Below, one piece after another: positions 53,336-60,030 of a DNA stretch of 64,000 nt. A program made the position numbers and the translations under genes. The stretch is from CAJXQU01 sp965223825 (GTDB lineage Bacteria; Pseudomonadota; Gammaproteobacteria; CAJXQU01): assembly GCA_965223825.1 (NCBI GenBank), contig OZ245018.1, forward strand, positions 310,001-374,000, written 5' to 3'. The notes beneath the pieces are model-generated. The model was given only the letters and a program-made list of their open reading frames with translations. It searched no databases and was not told where the DNA came from. Position 1 is the stretch's first letter, and each line of letters opens with the position of its first letter.

Positions 53336-54292
53336 CTAGCCTTCTTGTTGTTCGAAGTAGCGCTCAACATCCAGTGCGGCACTGCAGCCTGAGCCCGCAG
53401 AGGTAATGGCTTGTTTGTATACTGGATCAGCGACATCACCGGCAGCGAAAACGCCGGGGATGCTGGTTTGCGTTGCAAAACCATCTGGGTTGGTGCCGCG
53501 TGTATCAATGTAGCCATATTGCATATCGAGCTGGCCTGCAAAAATATCTGTATTCGGTTTATGACCGATCGCGATGAAAACACCGTGTACGTCTAATTCT
53601 TTCGTGCTGTCGTCTTCTGTGCTTTTCATGCGGACGCCAGTGACACCGGCGTCGTCCCCGAGGACTTCATCTAGTGTCATATTCCATTCGATCGTGACGT
53701 TACCTGTTCGAGCTTTTTCTTCCAGTTTATTACTGAGAATTTTCTCCGATCGGAATTTGTCACGGCGATGGATAACCGTGACGTGTGAGCAAATGTTTGA
53801 GAGGTACAAGGCCTCTTCAACCGCCGTATTGCCACCGCCTACAACAACGACCGGTTTGTCTTTATAAAAGAAACCATCACAGGTTGCGCAAGCTGATACG
53901 CCGCGACCCTGGAAGGCTTCTTCAGAAGGCAAGCCGAGGTATTTTGCCGATGCGCCCGTCGCAATGATCAGCGCGTCACAAGTGTACTCACCGGAATCCC
54001 CTTTTAATGTAAAGGGCTTTTTCTTAAGATCAACTTCGTTAATGTGATCGAAGATCATTTCAGTACCGAAACGCTCTGCGTGTTTCTGCATACGGATCAT
54101 TAATTCCGTGCCGTCAACGCCGTCCTGATCGCCGGGCCAGTTGTCTACTTCGGTGGTCGTGGTCATTTGACCACCCTGTTGCAAGCCGGTGACGAGCACG
54201 GGTTCTAATGCCGCGCGGGCAGCATAAACAGCAGCGGTATATCCTGCCGGTCCGGAGCCGAGTATGAGTAATTTTTGATGTTTGACGGACAT
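53336..54292 (-). CDS. trxB: Thioredoxin reductase
   Basis: 318 residues. The FAD motif is LGSGPAGYTAAVYAARA, the redox-active CATC lies in GVSACATCDGFFYKD, the NADPH motif is GGGNTAVEEALYL, and the C-terminal FAD motif is GVFAAGDVAD. It reduces thioredoxin with NADPH and so feeds the peroxiredoxin encoded two genes upstream. A strong AAGGAGA site precedes the start. It lies 25 bp after the EncFtn-like gene. Confidence 0.96.
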   Translation of the reverse strand: MSVKHQKLLILGSGPAGYTAAVYAARAALEPVLVTGLQQGGQMTTTTEVDNWPGDQDGVDGTELMIRMQKHAERFGTEMIFDHINEVDLKKKPFTLKGDSGEYTCDALIIATGASAKYLGLPSEEAFQGRGVSACATCDGFFYKDKPVVVVGGGNTAVEEALYLSNICSHVTVIHRRDKFRSEKILSNKLEEKARTGNVTIEWNMTLDEVLGDDAGVTGVRMKSTEDDSTKELDVHGVFIAIGHKPNTDIFAGQLDMQYGYIDTRGTNPDGFATQTSIPGVFAAGDVADPVYKQAITSAGSGCSAALDVERYFEQQEG

Positions 54293-54317
54293 GACGTCGT
54301 CTCCTTAATTCCTTGAC

Positions 54318-54602
54318 TTAGTGTGCGATAGGTTTATCTGTGAACAGATAATCCTTTAATTCTTTATCCAGAACGGTATCGCGACGACGGATCCATTCGA
54401 GCACCATTGCGGCGTGCTCTTTTTCTTCATCGCGATTGTGTTCTAGGATGCGTTTTAATTCTTCATCTTTACAGGCATCGACGCGTTGTTGATACCAGTC
54501 GACAGCTTCCAGCTCTTCCATTAAGGAAGTGATAGCGCGGTGCATATCGCGGGTTTCATCGGATAACTCTTCAATGGGTTCGTGATAACCTTCGTTAGAC
54601 AT
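54318..54602 (-). CDS. Encapsulated-ferritin-like protein (EncFtn family), no encapsulin partner
   Basis: 94 residues from the ATG at 54602, with GAGGAACG upstream. The two-helix EncFtn core is clear: HRAITSLMEELEAVDWYQQRVDA and HNRDEEKEHAAMVLEWIRRRD. Residues aligning with the ferroxidase ligands of Rhodospirillum rubrum EncFtn (Glu32, Glu62, His65) are Glu30, Glu60 and His63. The family oxidises Fe2+ and normally resides inside an encapsulin shell to store iron. This copy ends at DKPIAH without the C-terminal shell-targeting extension, and no encapsulin gene is present. It lies between a peroxiredoxin and trxB, so a peroxide/iron detoxification role is likely. Confidence 0.85.
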   Translation of the reverse strand: MSNEGYHEPIEELSDETRDMHRAITSLMEELEAVDWYQQRVDACKDEELKRILEHNRDEEKEHAAMVLEWIRRRDTVLDKELKDYLFTDKPIAH

Positions 54603-54635
54603 AACGTTCCTCGTCCTCAATATGTGCGTGTGAAA

Positions 54636-54664
54636 GCGGAGTGATCACTAACGGATCACCCCGC
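54636..54664 (-). terminator. Hairpin between peroxiredoxin and EncFtn genes (partial terminator)
   Basis: An 11-bp stem with one G-U type pair (GCGGAGTGATC and GATCACCCCGC, 7-nt loop). On the minus strand it is followed only by TTTCAC, so it is likely a weak terminator or a processing/stability element allowing some read-through into the EncFtn and trxB genes. Confidence 0.45.
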
Positions 54665-54689
54665 AAAGATACTGCGCAAAAACCAGTGC

Positions 54690-55289
54690 TTACAGGTTGC
54701 TTGCGTTTTCTGACAAGTAAGATGCAACGCCTTCAGTTGTTGCCGTCATACCTTTATCACCTTTATTCCAACCGGCTGGGCAAACTTCGCCGTGTTCTTC
54801 TGTAAATTGTAGTGCATCAACTAGACGCAGCATTTCATCCACGTTACGACCTAAAGGCAGGTTGTTAACGGTTTGTGATTGCACAACGCCGTCTTTGTCG
54901 ATCAGGAATGAACCACGCATCGCAACGCCAGCAGGATGTTTAACACCGTATGCGTTCATGATTTCCTGTTTCGTATCAGCAACCAGTGGGTATTGGACTT
55001 GACCGATACCGCCTTTTTCGATCGGTGTTTCACGCCAAGCGTGATGGGTGAATTGTGAGTCGATAGACACACCGATGACTTGCACGTTTAACTCTTTGAA
55101 TTTTTCGACACGTTTGTCATGCGCGATCAGCTCTGATGGGCAGACGAAAGTGAAATCAAGTGGGTAGAAAAACAGTACAACATATTGGCCACGATAATCT
55201 GACAATTTGAAATCTTCCTTGATACTGCCATCAGGCATTACTGCCGCTGCAGTAAAATCCGGGGCTTCGCTAGTAACAAGTACGCTCAT
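54690..55289 (-). CDS. Typical 2-Cys peroxiredoxin (AhpC/Prx1 type)
   Basis: 199 residues from the ATG at 55289, which has AAAGGAG at good spacing; the frame extends 15 codons further but without a site. The peroxidatic Cys is in DFTFVCPSE and the resolving Cys in EVCPAGW. GVSIDSQFTHHAW and the GG-I-G region (EKGGIGQVQYPL) resemble the hyperoxidation-sensitive GGLG type. It reduces H2O2 and organic peroxides, using thioredoxin. It is the first gene of a possible prx-EncFtn-trxB unit under an OxyR-like site. Confidence 0.95.
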   Translation of the reverse strand: MSVLVTSEAPDFTAAAVMPDGSIKEDFKLSDYRGQYVVLFFYPLDFTFVCPSELIAHDKRVEKFKELNVQVIGVSIDSQFTHHAWRETPIEKGGIGQVQYPLVADTKQEIMNAYGVKHPAGVAMRGSFLIDKDGVVQSQTVNNLPLGRNVDEMLRLVDALQFTEEHGEVCPAGWNKGDKGMTATTEGVASYLSENASNL

Positions 55290-55368
55290 CTCTATCTCCT
55301 TTGGTTTGTAGTTTAGGGACTTATAAAAAGTCATTTAATAGCCTAATGCGTCCCAGGCCATATTTGAA

Positions 55369-55405
55369 ATTGATTGTTTTTATAAACTCAATAGTTAAAA
55401 GCTAT
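55369..55405. promoter_or_regulatory. OxyR-like binding site upstream of the peroxiredoxin gene
   Basis: ATAGTTAAAAGCTAT (55391-55405) matches the OxyR half-operator ATAGnTnnnAnCTAT at all ten defined bases. Seven bases away, ATTGATTGTTTTTAT (55369-55383) matches seven of ten. The 15-N7-15 arrangement is that of tetrameric OxyR. It lies 80 bp upstream of the start codon. The rest of the 55290-55585 gap shows no other feature. Confidence 0.55.
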
Positions 55406-55585
55406 TATTGTTTTTAACTGTGAAACTTGTATGACAACAGCCTCCAGTTGTGGCCTGATCGAAAATAAAAAGAAAAAATCAGGTCAATTCAAGTTAGATG
55501 GGGTGTAAAAGAAGCATTACAAGTGCTGATTTCAACGATGAGCTGATCTTGCCACGTTGATCGCTTTGATGCACGATATCTGCGC

Positions 55586-56329
55586 ATGACATGGGCAATA
55601 AAATTTGATCAGGTGACCAAGCATTATGCAGCGCAATGTGTACTGGATGATATCTCGTTTTCCGTCGCGAAAGGTGAGTATGTTGGCCTAATTGGCGCGA
55701 ACGGTGCAGGTAAAACAACGTTAATGAAGTCGCTGCTTGATCTTACGTCAATTGATACTGGGACGATCACCCTTGCCGGGATTGATCATCAAATCGCAAA
55801 AGCGCGTGCATCATTGGCGTATTTACCAGAGCGCTTTGTTCCACCGCACTTTGTCACAGGCCAAGATTTTCTCCTGCATATGGCTCGTACCTATTCGAAA
55901 GTGTGTTCGTTATTCCAGGGGCAGTCTTTAAGCGATGTGGATACATGTTATTCACAAATTCTGACTGCCGTTGATTTTGATCCCACTTTCATCACGAAAC
56001 CGGTCCGTGCGATGTCCAAAGGAATGGTACAAAAAATTGGACTCGCGGCGATGTTGATCAGCGACCAAGACCTACTTTTGCTGGATGAGCCGATGAGTGG
56101 GCTTGATCCGAAAGCACGTGTTGCCTTTAAAAATGCCTTGCTGGCGAGACGAGCAGAGAACAAAACCCTGTTTTTTAGCACGCACCTATTACCGGATGTG
56201 GAGAGCCTTTGCGATCGGATAATTATTTTGCACGAGGGACAGGTCAGGTATGTTGGAAGCCCAACGGCATGTTGTGCGCATTACAAAGCGCACAATTTGG
56301 AAGCCGCCTATATTTCGTGTATCTCGTAA
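55586..56329 (+). CDS. ABC transporter ATP-binding protein, orphan
   Basis: 247 residues. Walker A GANGAGKTT, Walker B LLLLDEPMSGLDP and H-loop FFSTHLL are intact. The signature is AMSKGMVQKIG in place of LSGGQ, as found in several ABC-2 type exporters of the NatA/CcmA kind. No permease gene is adjacent. The unpaired ABC-2 permease at 25150 is a possible partner in the same genome. Its 3' end overlaps the convergent osmC gene by 22 bp. Confidence 0.88.
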   Translation: MTWAIKFDQVTKHYAAQCVLDDISFSVAKGEYVGLIGANGAGKTTLMKSLLDLTSIDTGTITLAGIDHQIAKARASLAYLPERFVPPHFVTGQDFLLHMARTYSKVCSLFQGQSLSDVDTCYSQILTAVDFDPTFITKPVRAMSKGMVQKIGLAAMLISDQDLLLLDEPMSGLDPKARVAFKNALLARRAENKTLFFSTHLLPDVESLCDRIIILHEGQVRYVGSPTACCAHYKAHNLEAAYISCIS

Positions 56330-56724
56330 TCATGAGTAATCTCGGCTGTTTTTCCGAGCATGATCGACGCAGAACAATATTTATCGGCTGACAATTCGAT
56401 CGCGCGTTTCACCTGAGCTTCTTTTAAGTTACGTCCACGCACAATAAAGTGAGCATGAATTTTTGTGAAGACTTTGGGTTCGGTTTCAGCACGATCAGCA
56501 GAAAGCGTGACATCCACATCAAAAATATCCTGACGTCCCTTCTTTAACATCGCTACAACATCAAATGATGCACAACCACCCATTCCGAGTAAAAGCATTT
56601 CCATCGGACGAATGCCGAGGTCGCGGCCACCGGATTCTGGCGGTCCATCCATCACAACGGAATGTCCGCTGCCAGATTCACCTAAAAATGACATATTTCC
56701 GACCCATTTGACCCGAGCTTGCAT
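56308..56724 (-). CDS. yhfA: OsmC family protein (YhfA-like)
   Basis: 138 residues. The two redox Cys of the OsmC/Ohr fold are Cys51 (LGMGGCASFDVV) and Cys117 (SADKYCSASIML). GIRPMEMLLLGMGGC is typical of the YhfA subgroup. OsmC proteins reduce organic peroxides; YhfA's own activity is not established. The position divergent from crp is the same as in E. coli and supports orthology. Confidence 0.9.
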   Translation of the reverse strand: MQARVKWVGNMSFLGESGSGHSVVMDGPPESGGRDLGIRPMEMLLLGMGGCASFDVVAMLKKGRQDIFDVDVTLSADRAETEPKVFTKIHAHFIVRGRNLKEAQVKRAIELSADKYCSASIMLGKTAEITHDYEIHEI

Positions 56725-56845
56725 TTGTTTACTCCACCGTCTTGCCGAGATAAAAGAAGCAAGCGTATCATACCTGTTGGCTCGCTGGTGCTATGTCCAG
56801 CATCAATATACACTGTGATGGAGTTGCAGTAGAGGAGAACGCAAC

Positions 56846-57487
56846 GTGGTAATCCCCGTACTAAAAACACCAGAAACCCCCGAATATCTCGATAAGCTTC
56901 TTGAGCAAAGTCACCGAAAATCGTTCGCTGCGCGCAACACGATAATTCGTCAGGGTGATCCGGCGAACGAACTGTTGTTGATCGTTAGTGGTTCTGTTTC
57001 GGTCATGTTGGAAGATGAGAAAGGTCATGAGATCGTATTGGCTTATCTGAATGAAGGTGAGTTCTTTGGTGAGCTCGGCTTATTTGAAGACAATGTCGAA
57101 CGTGTTGCTTTCGTCCGAGGACGCACACCTTGCGAGATTGCCTACATTAGCTATGACAAAGTGCGTAAGCTAGCGGATCAGTATCCCGCGCTTTTGTTCA
57201 AAATCTCAGCGCAGCTTGCCAAGCGATTGAAAAAAACCAATCGTAAAGTGGGTGATCTGGCTTTTATGGATGTTTCTGGTCGTGTTGCGAGAACTTTACT
57301 TGAGCTGTGCAAAGAGCCAGACGCAATGACCCATCCTGACGGTATGCAAATTCGCATAACCCGACAAGAACTTGGACGGATCGTGGGTTGTTCTAGAGAA
57401 ATGGTGGGGCGCGTCTTGAAGGGATTGGAAGAACAACACCTGATCACTGTCGCGGGCAAAACCATCGTTGTCTTGGGCGTCCGTTAA
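56846..57487 (+). CDS. crp: cAMP receptor protein family regulator (Crp/Vfr)
   Basis: 213 residues, starting at a GTG with AGAGGAGA 5-8 nt upstream. The DNA-recognition helix is intact (CSREMVGRVLK; Arg184, Glu185, Arg189), and PDAMTHPDGMQIRITRQELGRIVG is nearly identical to Vfr and Crp. In the cyclic-nucleotide pocket Glu76 and Arg86 correspond to E. coli Glu72 and Arg82. Val87 replaces the Ser83 that contacts cAMP phosphate, Thr131 is kept, and Asn132 replaces Ser128. It is thus a Crp ortholog by context and DNA-binding domain, with a possibly altered ligand response. Divergent from yhfA across 121 bp. Confidence 0.92.
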   Translation: MVIPVLKTPETPEYLDKLLEQSHRKSFAARNTIIRQGDPANELLLIVSGSVSVMLEDEKGHEIVLAYLNEGEFFGELGLFEDNVERVAFVRGRTPCEIAYISYDKVRKLADQYPALLFKISAQLAKRLKKTNRKVGDLAFMDVSGRVARTLLELCKEPDAMTHPDGMQIRITRQELGRIVGCSREMVGRVLKGLEEQHLITVAGKTIVVLGVR

Positions 57488-57524
57488 TTCATTTCGGAAA
57501 TTCCGCAATATCTCTGATTAGCAC

Positions 57525-57553
57525 TTGACAATGATGCTCAGTCAGAAGATGAT
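57525..57553 (+). promoter_or_regulatory. Probable promoter of tRNA-Met
   Basis: TTGACA at 57525-57530, a 17-bp spacer and GATGAT at 57548-57553. It is followed by a GC-rich discriminator (CTCGCG) typical of stringently controlled stable-RNA promoters. The tRNA starts 18 bp after the -10. Confidence 0.6.
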
Positions 57554-57570
57554 CTCGCGTCCACATGTAT

Positions 57571-57647
57571 GGCTACGTAGCTCAGCTGGTTAGAGCACAT
57601 CACTCATAATGATGGGGTCGGTGGTTCGAATCCACCCGTAGCCACCA
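57571..57647 (+). tRNA. tRNA-Met (CAT), elongator
   Basis: 77 nt including an encoded CCA end. The acceptor stem pairs GGCTACG with CGTAGCC. The anticodon loop is CTCATAA, giving CAT; the T arm is GTGGTTCGAATCCAC. The body closely matches E. coli metT-type elongator tRNA-Met; the first base pair is G-C, unlike initiator tRNA. Confidence 0.97.
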
Positions 57648-58159
57648 TCGAATTAAAAGCATATCACTCCCGTAACTTCTTCCAGTCACATCAATCACGA
57701 TGGTCACTACGATGCAGTGATCTACCATTTGATTCGTACATTAACCTTCGGTGTTCGTTTATATTTTCTCAGTAGCCGTAGTTTTTCATCACCAGAGATC
57801 AGCACGAATATTTTTCGTTGGTCGGTATTTAAAGAGTCGAGATTCCTTCAACCTATTCCATTACCTGATTTAGGTATAAGCATGAAATGAGACGCTAACA
57901 AGAATAGTTTGTAAGTGCGGGCAGGTGTCGCGGTTTGGAAGATAGATATAAAAAAACGTGCTTATAGACAGGTGACACTGAACGAACTCATTGCGATTAT
58001 TGGAGTTAACACGCTTTTAGTTCGAGAGGGTCTTGAATATCAAGACTAGGAGCACGAATGGCATTGAATTGGATAGCTCGAAGAGTACAACAGGAAGCGC
58101 AGCATTTATCATACCGAAAGTTTGGACCGTGTCTTTTCACTCATTGATTCTCGGTCTAA
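57648..58159. other. Gene-free decayed region downstream of tRNA-Met
   Basis: About 510 bp with no supported gene. It has a ~78-codon open stretch after the tRNA without a usable start, and a GTCTTGA/TCAAGAC inverted repeat at 58030-58046. The next stretch carries the FG-GAP relic. I found no copy of the tRNA 3' end that would mark an attachment site. Confidence 0.4.
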
Positions 58160-58537
58160 TTATCGATTGATGAAGCGATCTGTGGAAAAGGGTGGAGGTT
58201 AATAGAGGATGGGAAAGTCGTACACAGTACAAGCGGTGTGAACTGGTTTCACCAGATCGAAAATGAAAACATTCAGACAAATAGACGTTTTAATCAAGTA
58301 ACAGGGAATGGGAGAGTTAAAGGTGTCGGTGAATATAACCAGGATGGATCAGCTCATATTTTATGGCGTAACCCAAGCATAGGCCAAAACTGGATGTATC
58401 TCATGCGGGGTTTGATATTTCAACAATACAAAAGCGTAAATGTTGTTGGTGATGAGTGGGTTATTGGTAATTCGTTTAAAAAGGCTAACTCAGTACAACG
58501 CGGCAGAGTTAGCCTTTTCGAATTTAAGCTAAATTAA
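58160..58537 (+). pseudogene. Relic of an FG-GAP/VCBS-repeat protein
   Basis: The frame is open from 58160, with the first start-like codon a GTG at 58238. It has a degenerate calcium-binding repeat: EYNQDGSAHILWRNPSIGQN followed by WMYLMRGL, where intact FG-GAP/VCBS repeats read DFNGDGKSDILWRN and so on. Only about one repeat remains. There is no ribosome site, and a terminator-like hairpin lies inside the last codons. TAA stops in another frame sit just before the hairpin, suggesting that the original stop was there and a frameshift extended the reading frame. Likely a 3' fragment of a large secreted or adhesive protein. Confidence 0.6.
58479..58518. terminator. Hairpin terminator, probably bidirectional
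   Basis: A perfect 13-bp inverted repeat AAAAGGCTAACTC / GAGTTAGCCTTTT with a 14-nt loop. It lies between the FG-GAP relic and the convergent ATP-grasp gene. Short A and T runs at its ends suit both directions. Confidence 0.7.
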
Positions 58538-58545
58538 AAGAAGGG

Positions 58546-60024
58546 TTATCCAAGTATGGGTTTTCTCCCACGCGATTCATCCAGCCGTCTTCGGAAGTCT
58601 TGCATGATCAATTCGTATAGATCATCTTTTAAAATTAAATCTTCCACGCCGTGATCAATATTCGGATTGTCATTCACTTCAATCACAACAACACGACCGT
58701 CGATTTGTTTTAGATCAACACCGTAAAGTCCATCGCCGATCAGGTTGGCTGCTTTCAATGCGGTTTTGATGACTTTTTTCGGAACGTTTTCAATTGCGAA
58801 TGTAGCGGAATCGCCTTCGACCGATCGCGATGCCTGGTGGTTGATAATCTGCCAGTGAGACTTCGACATAAAATACTGGCAAGCGAAAATAACGTGCTGA
58901 TTAAGAATACCTATCCGCCAGTCAAAGCTGGTGTAGAGATATTCTTGGGCAAGGATCAGATCGGATTCGCGAAATAGCTTTTTAGACACTTCGTGTAATT
59001 GCGCTTCGTTTTCGACTTTGTGCACGCCACGGGAAAAAGAGCCATCGGGTATTTTTAATACGATCGGAAAGTTAATTTCGGATGAGACTTTTTTGATTTG
59101 ACGCCGGTTAAAAATTAACGTTTTCGGTGTTTGAATTCGATTCTGTTGCAGCAACTCTGCAAGGTATATTTTATTCGCACAACGCAAAATAGAATCAGGA
59201 TGATCCATCACGATCATGCCTTGCGACATCGCTTTGCGAGCGAAACGATAGGTGTGATGTTCAATGCCGGTCGTTTCACGAATGAATAATGCATCATATT
59301 CGGCGAGGCGATCATAATCCTCGCGCTTAATCAGTTCGACATCCAGCCCAACTCGACTGCCAGCTTTAATAAATTTTTTCAGTGTTTTTTGATCAGATGG
59401 GGGCAATTTTTCTTTCGGATCGTAGAGAATCGCTAAATCATATAAAGCGTGTTGTGATACGTTACGCTGAGTTCGCCAAGGGCGGGCCATATAGTGTTGG
59501 AGGCTTTCGAGCATGCGCTCACAGCTTAGATCGCTGAGCTCGTTAAGTGGAATTGGACGTAATTGTTGAATCTGCCAATGTGATCCATCATGAACAAAAC
59601 TTGCTCGCAGCAGGGGCGAGCGAAGTGCGGTAAAAATTTGCCGAGCCAGTTTTTTTAAAAAAGGCTGATCCGTCTGACCAAAATAAATTTCTATGGTTAG
59701 TTGTGTTTCGTTCTGTTTCGAGAGCGTTTTGTCTATGCTGTTTTGCATGTCTTCAAATTCGACACGATAAAGTGATCGCCGCGTGAGATCACGTAAAGTG
59801 CGAACGCTAGGTATGACGCGTTGGCCACGCGCTTCCGCCAGTAATGAGCAGTAATAACCGAAACTCAAATAGGAGTAATCACGACACAGGTTGATCACAC
59901 GTGCGCGTTTAGTCATCAAGTATGTTGCACCTTCTACATATTCACGTGGTGAAACGACAATCAAGTTGGGCAGATTAATATCCCACTCTTTAGGTTTATC
60001 AATAATAAGGATATGTTCAGACAT
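58546..60024 (-). CDS. RimK-like ATP-grasp ligase with N-terminal RLAN domain
   Basis: 492 residues. The first ~150 residues match the RimK-like ATP-grasp N-terminal (RLAN) region (LPNLIVVSPREYVEGATYL; VINLCRDYSYLSFGYYCSLLAEARG). Residues ~285-480 form the ATP-grasp domain: FPIVLKIPDGSFSRGV, the LILAQEYLYTSFDWRIGIL strand, and the metal site VVVIEVNDNPNIDHGVED. RimK relatives join amino acids, often glutamate, to peptide or protein carboxyl groups. The target here is unknown. It follows the GNAT-C39 gene by 6 bp, a pairing known in proteobacteria and proposed to act in peptide modification. Confidence 0.88.
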   Translation of the reverse strand: MSEHILIIDKPKEWDINLPNLIVVSPREYVEGATYLMTKRARVINLCRDYSYLSFGYYCSLLAEARGQRVIPSVRTLRDLTRRSLYRVEFEDMQNSIDKTLSKQNETQLTIEIYFGQTDQPFLKKLARQIFTALRSPLLRASFVHDGSHWQIQQLRPIPLNELSDLSCERMLESLQHYMARPWRTQRNVSQHALYDLAILYDPKEKLPPSDQKTLKKFIKAGSRVGLDVELIKREDYDRLAEYDALFIRETTGIEHHTYRFARKAMSQGMIVMDHPDSILRCANKIYLAELLQQNRIQTPKTLIFNRRQIKKVSSEINFPIVLKIPDGSFSRGVHKVENEAQLHEVSKKLFRESDLILAQEYLYTSFDWRIGILNQHVIFACQYFMSKSHWQIINHQASRSVEGDSATFAIENVPKKVIKTALKAANLIGDGLYGVDLKQIDGRVVVIEVNDNPNIDHGVEDLILKDDLYELIMQDFRRRLDESRGRKPILG

Positions 60025-60030
60025 ATGAGA

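Noticed and set aside
57659..57894. About 78 codons open after tRNA-Met
   Set aside because: No ATG/GTG near its beginning, no ribosome site and no recognisable similarity; chance opening in decayed DNA.
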